DNA of 64,000 bases from CAYVQF01 sp964454015 (GCA_964454015.1 CAYVQF010000012.1:36072-100071), one strand, 5' to 3'; positions 8,019-16,912 are shown, counted from the first letter of the stretch. Program-made: numbers and translations. The notes: generated from the sequence alone by a model not told the origin.

Positions 8019-9491
8019 ATGAGCGTTTATCTCTTGGTTGTTGTGGCCTATTTTGTAGGCGTGACCTTGGTCTCCGTCTTTACCCGAAAAGTCGCGAGCC
8101 GCTCGGCTGCGGACTTCTTGGTCGCTGGTCGGAACCTTGGGGTCGTGGCCTGTGCTGCGGTGGTCGCCGCGGAGTGGCTCGGCGGGATGAGCACGATAGG
8201 CGTGAGTGAAAAAGCTTACACCACCGGGACTTTGCAGCCCATACTTTATAACATTTCTACGGCGTTGGGGATGGTGATCATCGGCTTTACCGTGGCGCGC
8301 CATTACCGGGAGCGCCAGGTTCACACGGTCAGCGAGATGCTGAAGAGCCTCTTCGGCCAGAGCGCCAGCTCGGTGTCGGCCGTCGCCTTTCTCTTGGCCT
8401 ACATCACCTTGGCATACGTCCAGTTGCAGACCTGCGCCAGCGTCGTCGCGCCGCTCTTCGACATCAATTGGACCGTGGCGGTGTTGATCTCCTCGGCCCT
8501 GATCACGCTCTACACCTACATTGGCGGGATGCACGCCCTGGCCATCACGGGGATCATTCACCTGGTGGCCATGTTTGGGGGCATTGGGATCGCCCTGTCT
8601 GTAGGCTTGGTCAAGGTTGAGGCATTGGGCGGCTTGACGGCGCGGCTCATCGAGATGGGTTCGCCAGAGAATATGTACAATCCCTTTAGCGCCGGCTTCT
8701 CCCAGGCTTTCAACTTGGTCTTGGGCGGGGTTCTGGGTGGCATGGCGGGCCAGGCCAGTATTCAGCCGATTTTTGCGGCCAAAAGTGCGCTGACGGCGAA
8801 ACGGGCGGCGGTCCTCTCGGCTTTCATCGTCGCCCCCTTTGGCATCATGGTGGCTTTCCTGGGGCTCATCGCCCGGACGGGCCATTTCTTCGACACGGCA
8901 GCGGTGACCAACCCCAAGCTGATCCTGCCGCTCTTGATGACCACTCCGGAATTCATCCACCCCATCCTCGGTGGTTTGGCGCTTGCGGGGATCCTGGCGG
9001 CGATCCTGTCGACGGTGGGGCCGGTCAATTTTGCCGTGGTCACCATCGCCACCAAAGACATCTACCATGGGATTTTGAATCGCAGCGCCGTGGACCAGAA
9101 CTTGGTGACGACAGCGCGGCGCTTGGTCTTGGTGGTCAACGTGATCACCATCCCCTTGGCGCTGTGGCTGCACGCGGCGGTCTTGGATGCGGCCTATGTC
9201 TCCTATGCCATTCGCGCCATTGGTGCCATCGTCATCCTCCTAGGGATCTATGCGCGCGGCTGGATCAGCCCTGAGGCCGTGCGGCTGACCTTCGGAGTGG
9301 GCACCTTGGCGATCGTCGTCGCCGTGGTGGCCAAGCGCTTTGGGTGGTTTGATGTCCACGAGACCTTTGTTGGTGTTGGGACGGCGGTGGTGTGTGTGCT
9401 GCTCGGCAATCTGTGGACCAAAATGAAGGGCCGTGCGCTGAGCGATGGTGGTGGAAGTGCAGCCGACGACGATGACTCAAGCAAGCAATAA
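8019..9491 (+). CDS. Sodium:solute symporter (SSS/SLC5 family)
   Basis: 490 residues from ATG 8019, which follows a GGAGAG-type ribosome site. An upstream in-frame extension to 7932 is rejected because it encodes a basic non-membrane stretch. The protein has the SSS pattern of about 13 membrane helices, an early SAADFLVAGRNLG motif and then AAEWLGGMSTIGV, the region that forms part of the sodium and substrate site in this family. A GGVLGGMAGQASIQPIFAAK block in the middle is also typical. The C-terminus is a short acidic tail (ADDDDSSK). The substrate cannot be read from sequence; SSS members carry acids, amino acids, sugars or vitamins. The next gene, a CoA-transferase, begins about 50 bases later on the same strand, which makes an organic acid plausible as the transported solute. 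Confidence 0.88.
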   Translation: MSVYLLVVVAYFVGVTLVSVFTRKVASRSAADFLVAGRNLGVVACAAVVAAEWLGGMSTIGVSEKAYTTGTLQPILYNISTALGMVIIGFTVARHYRERQVHTVSEMLKSLFGQSASSVSAVAFLLAYITLAYVQLQTCASVVAPLFDINWTVAVLISSALITLYTYIGGMHALAITGIIHLVAMFGGIGIALSVGLVKVEALGGLTARLIEMGSPENMYNPFSAGFSQAFNLVLGGVLGGMAGQASIQPIFAAKSALTAKRAAVLSAFIVAPFGIMVAFLGLIARTGHFFDTAAVTNPKLILPLLMTTPEFIHPILGGLALAGILAAILSTVGPVNFAVVTIATKDIYHGILNRSAVDQNLVTTARRLVLVVNVITIPLALWLHAAVLDAAYVSYAIRAIGAIVILLGIYARGWISPEAVRLTFGVGTLAIVVAVVAKRFGWFDVHETFVGVGTAVVCVLLGNLWTKMKGRALSDGGGSAADDDDSSKQ

Positions 9492-9539
9492 CCCTAGAAT
9501 TCGTGTGTAACGGCGGTCAGGACGAGGAGTGAGGTGGCG

Positions 9540-10757
9540 ATGGTTGAGAGCGCTCTCCCCTTGCAGGGGTTGAAGGTGCTGGAGCTGGCCAATGTCTTGG
9601 CCGGGCCCAGCGTGGGCATGTTTTTGGCCGAGCTTGGCGCGGAAGTCGTCAAAGTCGAGAATCCCCGTACCGGTGGCGATGTCACCCGCTTGTGGAAGCT
9701 CCCGTCGGAGGACCCCGAGGGGGACGTGTCGGGGTATTTTTCCTGCGTGAACTGGGGCAAACGCTCGGTGGCCATCGATCTCACCGCGCCTGAGGGCTTG
9801 GCGTTGGTCCACGCCCTCGGTGCCGACAGTGACATCATTTTGTCGAGCTACAAGCCGGGGGATGCGGAGAAGCTCCAGGTCGACTATGCGACCTTCAAGG
9901 CCCGCAACCGGCGGGTGATCTATGCCCATATCACGGGCTACGGCGCCCACAATCACCGGGCGGGCTACGACGCCATCGTGCAAGCCGAGAGTGGCTACAC
10001 CCAAATGAACGGGCAGCCCGATGGGCCGCCGACGAAGATGCCCGTGGCGCTCATGGATGTCTTGGCCGCCCATCACCTCAAGGAGGGGCTGCTGCTGGCG
10101 CTTCTGCAGCGCGAGCGTAGTGGGGAAGGGCACTATATCGAGGCGTCTCTGATCCGCGCTGGGGTGGCTTCCTTGGTCAACCAGGCGACGAATTGGTTGG
10201 TGGGCCACACCCTGCCTCGGCGCCTGGGTTCAGATCATCCGAACATCGTGCCCTACGGGACCATCTTCAACACCGCCGATGACAAAGCCATCGTCCTCGC
10301 CGTGGGCACGGAGAAGCAGTTCGCCCAGCTCTGCGCGCTCTTGGGGGTCGAGGCATTGGCCAGCGATCCCCGCTTCAGCCGCAACCAGAACCGGGTGCGC
10401 AACAAAGCAGCCCTGATGGAGGTCCTCCACGCGCGCATCGCCACCTTCAGTCGCGACGAGATTCTGGGGCGCCTGGCCCAGCTCGCCATTCCCGCCGGTG
10501 GGGTCTTCGATATGCAGGAGGTCTTTGAGCAGCCCGAGGCGCAGGCGATGCTCATGACTTCTGCCACCGAGGGTGGAGACCCGATCCAGGGGGTGCGTTC
10601 AGTGGCCTTCACGGCCGATTTCTGCCCGGGAGAAAGCCAGGTCTTACCGCCACCGAGCTACGGGTCTCACACCCGGGACGTCCTTGCGCACCGCCTCGGT
10701 CTGCAAGCCGCCGAGATTGAGGCGCTCATCGAGAGAGGAGTCATTCATGCACGTTGA
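9540..10757 (+). CDS. Class III CoA-transferase (CaiB/BaiF/FldA family)
   Basis: 405 residues. The start is taken as ATG 9540; a GTG at 9534 is also possible because GAGGAG (9524-9529) can serve either. The N-terminus carries the family pattern (LKVLELANVLAGPSVGMFLA, then AEVVKVENP), followed by NWGKRSVAIDL. The catalytic aspartate, which forms an acyl-aspartyl anhydride in this family, is Asp173 in PVALMDVLAAHH. Family members move CoA between carboxylic acids without free intermediates; FldA, BaiF and formyl-CoA transferase are examples. The stop overlaps the start of the next gene by 11 bp, so this is translationally coupled to a 2-oxoacid:ferredoxin oxidoreductase. That suggests CoA from the oxidised acyl-CoA product is handed to a second acid, possibly a 2-hydroxyacid for reductive fermentation. 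Confidence 0.9.
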   Translation: MVESALPLQGLKVLELANVLAGPSVGMFLAELGAEVVKVENPRTGGDVTRLWKLPSEDPEGDVSGYFSCVNWGKRSVAIDLTAPEGLALVHALGADSDIILSSYKPGDAEKLQVDYATFKARNRRVIYAHITGYGAHNHRAGYDAIVQAESGYTQMNGQPDGPPTKMPVALMDVLAAHHLKEGLLLALLQRERSGEGHYIEASLIRAGVASLVNQATNWLVGHTLPRRLGSDHPNIVPYGTIFNTADDKAIVLAVGTEKQFAQLCALLGVEALASDPRFSRNQNRVRNKAALMEVLHARIATFSRDEILGRLAQLAIPAGGVFDMQEVFEQPEAQAMLMTSATEGGDPIQGVRSVAFTADFCPGESQVLPPPSYGSHTRDVLAHRLGLQAAEIEALIERGVIHAR

Positions 10758-11871
10758 GCCAACCCCACAGCCGACGCTCATCGACGCCTCGCGCTTGGTC
10801 ATCGAGGCCATGGCGAGGGCGGGGGCTGATGCCTTCATCGGTTATCCCATCACGCCGGCCAACCATCTCTACCGCTACGCTAGCGAGCGGATGCCCATGA
10901 TGATGCCAGCCCCCGACGAGATCACCACGGTCCAGTGGATGACTGGGCTGGGGATCACGGGCAAGATCCCCGTGACGGCCACCTCCTTTCCGGGCTATGC
11001 CCTGATGGTCGAGTCCATCAACATGGCCTTCATGATGGAGATCCCCATGGTCATCGTCCTGGTTCAGCGCCTGGGGCCGGCCACCGGGACGGCCACCTGT
11101 GGCGCCCAGGGCGATCTGTTGCTCCTGCGGGGCACGATCTCCGGTGGGCATCCCCTGCCAGTCCTGGCGACGAGCAGCTTCGCCGATGCCTGGACCCTCT
11201 CCGCTGAGGCGGTCAAGCTCGCCGTGCGCTTGCGCACGCCCGTGGTCCTGCTGACCACCAAAGAAGAGATGATGACCGCCAAGAGTTACGACGTGTCCAC
11301 ACTCCCGCCCATCACCCCGACGGCCTTGGACACCTACGGGGGCGACGCCCCGTACTGCACCTATGCCGTCGATGATCCCCATGGGGTGCCGCGCTTTTTG
11401 CCTGCTGGCAATGACCGTCACCAGGTGCGCTACAACGCCTCGACCCATGATCCCTGCGGCTTGCTCCAGCACACTTCGCCGGCTGCCATGGCCAACACCC
11501 GCCGCTTGGAGAACAAGATCCGCCACAATCTCGCCTCATTCACTTTCTATGACTATGACCCCCAGCAAGGGGCGGCGACCCTGGTGGTGGCGCAGGGCAT
11601 CTGCGCTGCCGCCGCCAAGGACGCCGTCATGGCGCTGCGACTCGGCAACAAGGCGGTCTCCTTGTTGATCCCCAAAACCCTCGTGCCTGTCGCCCCGGTC
11701 TACTTCGAGATGATGGCCGCCTATGAGCGCGTCGTCATTGTCGAAGAGAACATCAACGGCCAGCTTGCGGAGCTCTTCTTCGGGGCCCAGCCGCCGGCGC
11801 AGGTCCGCACCCTGGGTGCCTTGGGGAGGATGATCACGCCCGCCGAAATCATCGCGGAGGTAGAAGCATGA
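10747..11871 (+). CDS. korA: 2-oxoacid:ferredoxin oxidoreductase, alpha subunit
   Basis: 374 residues from ATG 10747, which is preceded by GAGAGGAG and overlaps the CoA-transferase stop. The frame stays open further upstream, but that part lies inside the transferase gene. The alpha-subunit signature GYPITPANHLYRY (residues 32-44) is present, followed by the pyrimidine-binding-fold core and a C-terminal transketolase-type domain (VVAQGICAAAAKDAV, then VPVAPVYFEMMAAYERVVIVEEN). With the next gene product it should oxidatively decarboxylate a 2-oxoacid to acyl-CoA and reduce ferredoxin. Whether the substrate is 2-oxoglutarate, a branched-chain or an aromatic oxoacid is not readable; kor is used only as a family label. 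ATGA overlap with the next gene shows coupling. Confidence 0.88.
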   Translation: MHVEPTPQPTLIDASRLVIEAMARAGADAFIGYPITPANHLYRYASERMPMMMPAPDEITTVQWMTGLGITGKIPVTATSFPGYALMVESINMAFMMEIPMVIVLVQRLGPATGTATCGAQGDLLLLRGTISGGHPLPVLATSSFADAWTLSAEAVKLAVRLRTPVVLLTTKEEMMTAKSYDVSTLPPITPTALDTYGGDAPYCTYAVDDPHGVPRFLPAGNDRHQVRYNASTHDPCGLLQHTSPAAMANTRRLENKIRHNLASFTFYDYDPQQGAATLVVAQGICAAAAKDAVMALRLGNKAVSLLIPKTLVPVAPVYFEMMAAYERVVIVEENINGQLAELFFGAQPPAQVRTLGALGRMITPAEIIAEVEA

Positions 11872-13139
11872 GCCACGCCATCCTCAACGACCTCCCCTTG
11901 CCTTACTGCAAGGGCTGTAGCCACACCCCCATCGCCAAGAACACCGCCAAAGCTCTGGAAGCGTGTGGGTTCCGGCCGCTCGATGTCATCTCCGTCTCGG
12001 ACATCGGTTGCCATGGCATCATCGACAAGTGCCTCAACACCCACACGGTGCATGGCCTCCATGGACGCGCCACGGCCCTCGCCGCTGGCGTCTCCATGGG
12101 CCTGGCCAGGCCGGAGAAGAAAGTCATCGTTTTCATTGGCGATGGCGGCGCAACCATTGGCCTGCAACACATCCTCGAGGCGGCGCGCCTGAACCTGGAT
12201 ATGACCGTCCTGGTCCACAACAACATGCTCTACGGCATGACCGGCGGGCAGACCAGCGGCTTGACGCCAGAGGGTTTCTGCACCACCACTTCTGCCGAGG
12301 GCAACCCCTACGCACCTTACGACATCTGCGCCCTCGCGCTGAGCGCAGGGGCGACCTTCGTCGCCCGGGTCATGGGCAACACGGACACCTCGGCGGATCT
12401 CGTCGAGGCCTTTCGCACCAAGGGCTTCTCGCTGGTCGAGCTCATGGAGATCTGTCCCAGCTATGGGGTGAGCCGAAACCCCGGTCGCAAGCTCTCGACC
12501 ATCATTGAAGAAGCAGGGCGCCCCCTCGGGCGGTGGCATCGCCCCCCGCGCCAGGGGCTGCCAGAGCAAGCCGAGAAGTGTACGGACCTCCTGGCGAGCC
12601 TGGAGGCTGTGCCGCCCAGGTTTTCTCATGCCATTTCTCACCAGATCGCCCTCATCCTGAGCGGCTCTGCCGGTGAGGGCGTGCAGTTGGCGTCGACGGT
12701 CCTCGCCAGGGCGGCCATGGCTTCGGGCTGCCACGTCACCCAGAAGGGGTCCTATCCGGTCACCGTGGGGGTTGGGTTTAGCACCGCCGAAATCAACCTC
12801 TCGCCGCGCTTCATCCATTTTCACGGGATTTTAGACCCCGACTACGTCATTATCAGCTCCCAGGACGGCCTCGATCACAACCTGGCACGCATCCAGAGTA
12901 TGCAGCGCGGTGTGCTCTTCATCGACACCTCGCTGCCCGTCCCGGACACCGAGATGGAGATCGTACGCCATGACTTTCGTGGCATCGGGGCAAGAAACGC
13001 TTCGCTTTTCGCGGTCTTCTTCTTTGCGCACCACACCGGCTTGCTCGACACCGGGGCCCTCTTTGCAGCCCTGGGCCAGGGGAAGGCCGCCGCCAAGCTG
13101 CCTGTGGACAAGATCCGCGAGGCCCTGGATCGCCTCTAG
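11868..13139 (+). CDS. korB: 2-oxoacid:ferredoxin oxidoreductase, fused beta and gamma subunits
   Basis: 423 residues, starting at ATG 11868 inside the alpha stop (ATGA). Residues 1 to about 235 form the thiamine-diphosphate-binding beta subunit: YCKGC near the start (Cys14, Cys17), GDGGATIG (91-98) and VHNN (116-119), the pair of motifs that bind Mg-TPP. From about residue 255 to the end is a gamma domain (ISHQIALILSGSAGEGVQLA), which in other species is a separate subunit. No ferredoxin-like delta domain with eight cysteines is seen, so electrons must leave through clusters bound by the beta cysteines. The beta-gamma fusion is less common than separate genes. The stop overlaps that of the convergent next gene. 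Confidence 0.88.
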   Translation: MSHAILNDLPLPYCKGCSHTPIAKNTAKALEACGFRPLDVISVSDIGCHGIIDKCLNTHTVHGLHGRATALAAGVSMGLARPEKKVIVFIGDGGATIGLQHILEAARLNLDMTVLVHNNMLYGMTGGQTSGLTPEGFCTTTSAEGNPYAPYDICALALSAGATFVARVMGNTDTSADLVEAFRTKGFSLVELMEICPSYGVSRNPGRKLSTIIEEAGRPLGRWHRPPRQGLPEQAEKCTDLLASLEAVPPRFSHAISHQIALILSGSAGEGVQLASTVLARAAMASGCHVTQKGSYPVTVGVGFSTAEINLSPRFIHFHGILDPDYVIISSQDGLDHNLARIQSMQRGVLFIDTSLPVPDTEMEIVRHDFRGIGARNASLFAVFFFAHHTGLLDTGALFAALGQGKAAAKLPVDKIREALDRL

Positions 13140-13954
13140 AAGCGCACCCGCAGCCCAAAGAAGAGCGAGCTCAGATCCATGGCCTCCCGCACCACCTGGT
13201 GGTCCGGGGGCTGGGACTGCAGCCAGAGTTGGCCGTCCACGAAGAGCCGGAGGTCGACGGCGGCATCGGGGCCAGACAAGGCATAGTCGGCGTTGGCCGT
13301 GACCAGAAAGTAGTGGACCAAGGTGTCGGCGCTGAAGTTGTTGACCGCGATGTAGGTCGTCGCCAAAGAGAACGAAAAGAGTTGGGTTTTCAGGCCGTAG
13401 ACCGCTTTCACTGGCAACCATAGCTGCTGGGTCGTGGCCTTGTCGGCGGCATAAGGGATGTGGGTCCTGAAGAAAGGCGTGGTCATGAGGCTCAACTTGT
13501 GCGCCCCCGACGCCAGCAGCGTGGCGCCCAGGCTCCCCTGTAACCAGTCGACCACGGTCGACCTGAGGGAGTCGCGGATCTGCAGGCGCATGAGGCTGAG
13601 CCCGCCAGAGAGGATCGCCGGGGCGTCCAAGCTTCCGTTGAGGAGGGTCAGGGCGTAGTAGTTGGTCTCCTCGGGAGCACCCCGCAGGAGGCTCTCGCTG
13701 TGGAGGCGCAACAGGATCTGATTGTCCAGAAAATGGAGCTTGCCCTCGCTGGCATCCAAGGAGAAGGAGAGGGTGATGGGACGCGTCCGCAGGGCCGCCG
13801 CCACATAGACCTCGCGACGATAATCCAGCGCCAGACCATAGGAGAGGTTGAACTCGCCGTATTTGGCCCGGAACACGCCGCCTGCGGGGATTTCTCCGTA
13901 AACACGAGAGATGCTCAGCAAGCACAAGAGGAGCGAGAGAATGAGGCGGGGCAT
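13136..13954 (-). CDS. Exported beta-barrel-like outer-membrane protein, unknown function
   Basis: 272 residues from ATG 13954. A signal peptide is clear (MPRLILSLLLCLLSISRVYG, with a cleavage site near VYG-E). The mature part alternates hydrophobic and polar residues in short strands and ends in Phe (GLRVRF), as many outer-membrane barrels do. There are no cysteines after the signal. No binding motif or family was recognised. The gene is convergent with the oxidoreductase operon and shares bases with its stop codon, so the two transcripts face each other without a spacer. Confidence 0.6.
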   Translation of the reverse strand: MPRLILSLLLCLLSISRVYGEIPAGGVFRAKYGEFNLSYGLALDYRREVYVAAALRTRPITLSFSLDASEGKLHFLDNQILLRLHSESLLRGAPEETNYYALTLLNGSLDAPAILSGGLSLMRLQIRDSLRSTVVDWLQGSLGATLLASGAHKLSLMTTPFFRTHIPYAADKATTQQLWLPVKAVYGLKTQLFSFSLATTYIAVNNFSADTLVHYFLVTANADYALSGPDAAVDLRLFVDGQLWLQSQPPDHQVVREAMDLSSLFFGLRVRF

Positions 13955-14005
13955 GGTGGCTTCTTTTAGGCCTGAGGCTGGAGGCTGGAGGGGCGGCGGC
14001 CTAGC

Positions 14006-14282
14006 AGGAACGAGGAACGAGGAATGAGGAACGAGGAACGAGGAACCAGTAGGGGCCGACCTGCGTGTCGGCCCGTCTGCGGGTGTCCTATTGGAATGAG
14101 GAACGAGGAACGAGGAACCAGTAGGGGCCGACCTGCGTGTCGGCCCGNNNNNNNNNNNNNNNNNNNNNNNNNNNNNNNNNNNNNNNNNNNNNNNNNNNNN
14201 NNNNNNNNNNNNNNNNNNNNNNNNNNNNNNNNNNNNNNNNNNNNNNNTCTGCGGGTGTCTTAATGGAACGAGGAACGAGGAA
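14006..14282. repeat. R2 repeat array interrupted by an assembly gap
   Basis: Tandem copies of the R2 element: GAGGAACGAGGAACGAGGAA, then CCAGTAGG, the palindrome GGGCCGAC-ctgcgt-GTCGGCCC, then GTCTGCGGGTGTC and a new GGAACGAGG. One complete copy (about 14006-14097) is followed by a second that runs into the Ns, and a tail copy resumes at 14248. The true copy number is unknown because the gap falls inside the array. Bases 13955-14005 hold only a GGCTGGAGGCTGGAGG stutter. Confidence 0.85.
14148..14247. other. 100-N scaffold gap
   Basis: Exactly 100 Ns, a conventional placeholder for unknown length. It lies inside the R2 array, so assembly collapse over repeats is the likely cause. Reading frames that run through it are not real. 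Confidence 0.98.
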
Positions 14283-14283
14283 C

Positions 14284-15159
14284 TCAGCCGTTCTCCTCTT
14301 GCGCCTGGGCCCCAGCGCGCACGAATTCCTCGACCTTGGCTTTGAGTTGTTCCCGGACGTTGGGAGTGATCAGGATGTTGTCCACCAGGGTGTGCTCACT
14401 GGTATCGACCTCGCCGTTATCTTTGGCTTTGGATTCCACGCGGTAGACATGGAGCACGCACAGGGCGCGGCAGTGCTGACAGTCCGCCAAGTCGAGCCTC
14501 AGCGCCGGGTTGGCCGTGGTCGGGTGCAGCATCTCCACCCAGCGATCCGTGCCGGCGCGCACTTCTTGGACCAGGGCGTCGCTGTTGGCCGGGTCGAAGA
14601 AGACGGGCAACGCTTCGCTCTCCACCCACTTCTGGCAGTTTTCGCAGAAGATGCGCGCCCGCAGGGCGGTCCACCACATGACGATGAAGATGGCGACGTA
14701 GCACAGCGCCTCGACGCCCAAGAGGATCGCATAGAAAGTCCCCTTCACTTCAGCGTTTTTAATGGAAAACCAGCCGTACTCGATGAGCGCCGTGATCAGA
14801 TCCATGATCAGCTTCGGCTGGGTGAGGAGCTCGGTGTAGCCGAATTCCCTCTCGGTCAGCACGTACAGAAAAGTCACCCAGAAGACGTAGAGCGTGAGCG
14901 CGGCCACCACGAGCATCGCCAAGAGCGAGATCGCGCGGTTGCGGTTCTTGCCCAGCGATTCGCCGAAGATATAGGCCCCGGCGACCCCGAATACGGCGCC
15001 AAAGCTGACGAGAAAATTGAGATAAATGAACGGGATGTACTGGGTGGCATAGGCGTAGAGGAAGGACAAGGGGACCATGGCGACCACGGCCAGGACCACG
15101 CCCAAGACGACGCCGATGGGGTCGAAAGTGCCGGTGGATTTATAGGTTTGGGCGGTCAT
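14284..15159 (-). CDS. Membrane protein with a cytoplasmic zinc-ribbon-like tail
   Basis: 291 residues from ATG 15159, with GAGG 5 nt upstream. Four or five membrane segments occupy the first about 170 residues (for example IGVVLGVVLAVVAMVPLSFL and ISLLAMLVVAALTLYVFWV). The last of them runs into FCENCQKW, and a second pair of cysteines follows in CQHCRALC some 50 residues later, so a CxxC...CxxC zinc or metal site is likely. The C-terminal part is soluble and acidic. The stop lies beside the R2 array. The family and role were not recognised; a membrane-anchored regulatory or binding module is one possibility. Confidence 0.65.
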   Translation of the reverse strand: MTAQTYKSTGTFDPIGVVLGVVLAVVAMVPLSFLYAYATQYIPFIYLNFLVSFGAVFGVAGAYIFGESLGKNRNRAISLLAMLVVAALTLYVFWVTFLYVLTEREFGYTELLTQPKLIMDLITALIEYGWFSIKNAEVKGTFYAILLGVEALCYVAIFIVMWWTALRARIFCENCQKWVESEALPVFFDPANSDALVQEVRAGTDRWVEMLHPTTANPALRLDLADCQHCRALCVLHVYRVESKAKDNGEVDTSEHTLVDNILITPNVREQLKAKVEEFVRAGAQAQEENG

Positions 15160-15251
15160 GTTTACCTCGGTGCAGACGCATCCGTTGATGGGTCACCTCG
15201 CGTTGGCCAGAGCCACGTAAGGCAAGGAAGTCGCCACTCATAGATCAGCGT

Positions 15252-15284
15252 TTTGGGATCCACAAGGCGCCGGGGCGTGCGCGC
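15252..15284 (+). repeat. Repeat family R3 copy (TGGGATCCAC ... GGCGTGCGC)
   Basis: TTTGGGATCCAC, 10 bases, then GGCGTGCGC. It lies in the 232-bp space between two minus-strand genes. The same two blocks at nearly the same spacing occur at 24765, 31686 (opposite strand), 38964, 43300 (opposite strand) and 55634. Confidence 0.7.
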
Positions 15285-15391
15285 ATGCGCGGCCAGCGCC
15301 AAGGGCCGGCGTCATCCGCGAAGCGCGAGCGCCCCATGCGTGGGAGTGGTGCATGCAGGCAGACGCGCCGCGCCGTTGGACGCGGGACCGC

Positions 15392-16912
15392 TCAGAGCGG
15401 CGTAGTGTTCACATCGCGGCTGTCAGGGTCGCCTGTGCCGACGAAGCCGAAGGAGGTGTCGACGCGGCCCGTGGTGCCGAGGGCCGCTTCGGCCGAGATG
15501 GTGAAGCGATGCGCGTCTTGGGAACGATAGCAATAGCGGAAGTAATGGGGCTCGGAGATGCGGAACTCTAAGGCTTCCCACTGGCTCCAATCGGTGGCCT
15601 CGGGCGGGCTCTTGTCTCCCCGCAGGTTGCCTGCGGTGCACCAGCCCTCGGGCCCTGTCTGCGGAAATTGGCGATGCTCGATGTAATAAAGCGACAGCTT
15701 ATGGCGAAGGACCATGAGGTGGTGATGGGCCTCGGCCTCTTTGGCGCGCTGGATGTACTTCATGAAGCTGGGGATGGCGAGGGCAGAGAGGACGCCGATG
15801 ATCATCACGCCGGATCCGTCGCCAAAGCCGCTGATGGTGACGCGGGCCTGCTCGCCCGAGAAGGTGGGGGCGATGCGGTCCAGGAAGGGGCCGGCCAGGC
15901 GGTGCAGGACCGTGGCGGTGATGGCGGCGTCCAGCCCTTGGTCGGCGCTCTGGGCGAGCTCTGCCTCGGCCAGGGCGAGGAGCACCTGGCGGGACTGGGC
16001 CCACAGCCCGGCGAGGGCTTCAATGGCGGAGGCCTCGCCATTGATCTGGAGGGAGAGGTTGTCTCCCAGTGCGAAGGCGGCGCTGTGCAGCTCACGGGTG
16101 AAGGGCGCAGGGTAGCCGAGGGCGGCCATGGCGCGGTCGAGGTCAGCGGCGATCATGATGAGACCTGGGGGGCACTCCGCGGTGATCTGGGCCAGGCGGT
16201 CGAGCTGGTCCGAGGCGCCGGCGAGTTTGCCGCTCGCGAGGCTCTGGCCATAGGCCTCGGCGTCTTGGCCGAAGACCAGGAGGTAGCCGCCGTCGAGCTC
16301 CAGGGCCAGCAGGCGGCCTTCGTTGCGCATGGGGAGGGAGTAGAAACGGTGGCCGCCGATTTCGGTGGCGTCGACGTCATCTTCGATGCGCAACGCCCCT
16401 TGGAGGTGGATCCCAAACCAGCCCGTGGAGGAGGAGATGGCGATGGCGAGCCAGTCGATGCTGGCGGGGCTCCAGCCCATGTGTTGCACCACGAGGGCGA
16501 CGATGTCCTGTTCGAGTTGGGCCAGGTCGGCGGCGGGGAAGGCCGGCGCGAGCCAGGTGGTGTAGGGGGCGGTGAAGGTGTCGTAGAAGGCGGCGAGGTC
16601 GATGAAGGCGATGACGTCGACGTCGCTGGGGAGGTGGGGGGCGATGTGGCGCAGGGCCGTGGCGGCGCGCTCTGGGCTCAGGCTGGTGCGCTGCGGGGTG
16701 GGAGCGGGGTCGCTGGGTGTGCTGGGGGCGACGCTCGCGGCGCTAGGGTCGGGCGTTTCGCTGGCAGGGGTGGCGCTTGACGGCTGCTCAGGAGCGGCTG
16801 CGGGCGCGCTGGGTGCTGCGGGCGCTGGCGTCCCGCTTGGGCACTCGGGGGCCGGGTTACAGGCGGCGCTGAGGAGGAGGAGGGTGGCGATGAGCGACCA
16901 GGATGTGCGCAT
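15392..16912 (-). CDS. Lipoprotein with an internal type IV pilin-like helix
   Basis: 506 residues, ATG 16912 with GAGAGG upstream. A lipobox ends at Cys18 (LLLLSAAC) and is followed by a long Pro/Ala/Ser/Thr linker to about residue 75. A globular domain spans roughly residues 80-360; its DVDVIAFIDLAAFYDT and related blocks recall DUF3352-like substrate-free folds, but no match is claimed. At about residue 372 there is a hydrophobic helix, GVMIIGVLSALAIPSFMKYI, followed by QRAKEAEA, which is strikingly like the conserved N-terminal helix of type IV pilins and pseudopilins. A pilin-like head with two Cys pairs follows (GWCTAGNLRG, YFRYCYRS). Pilin helices normally sit at the extreme N-terminus behind a prepilin peptidase site; here it is internal and the usual Phe-Thr-Leu-Ile-Glu is absent. 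Confidence 0.75.
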   Translation of the reverse strand: MRTSWSLIATLLLLSAACNPAPECPSGTPAPAAPSAPAAAPEQPSSATPASETPDPSAASVAPSTPSDPAPTPQRTSLSPERAATALRHIAPHLPSDVDVIAFIDLAAFYDTFTAPYTTWLAPAFPAADLAQLEQDIVALVVQHMGWSPASIDWLAIAISSSTGWFGIHLQGALRIEDDVDATEIGGHRFYSLPMRNEGRLLALELDGGYLLVFGQDAEAYGQSLASGKLAGASDQLDRLAQITAECPPGLIMIAADLDRAMAALGYPAPFTRELHSAAFALGDNLSLQINGEASAIEALAGLWAQSRQVLLALAEAELAQSADQGLDAAITATVLHRLAGPFLDRIAPTFSGEQARVTISGFGDGSGVMIIGVLSALAIPSFMKYIQRAKEAEAHHHLMVLRHKLSLYYIEHRQFPQTGPEGWCTAGNLRGDKSPPEATDWSQWEALEFRISEPHYFRYCYRSQDAHRFTISAEAALGTTGRVDTSFGFVGTGDPDSRDVNTTPL

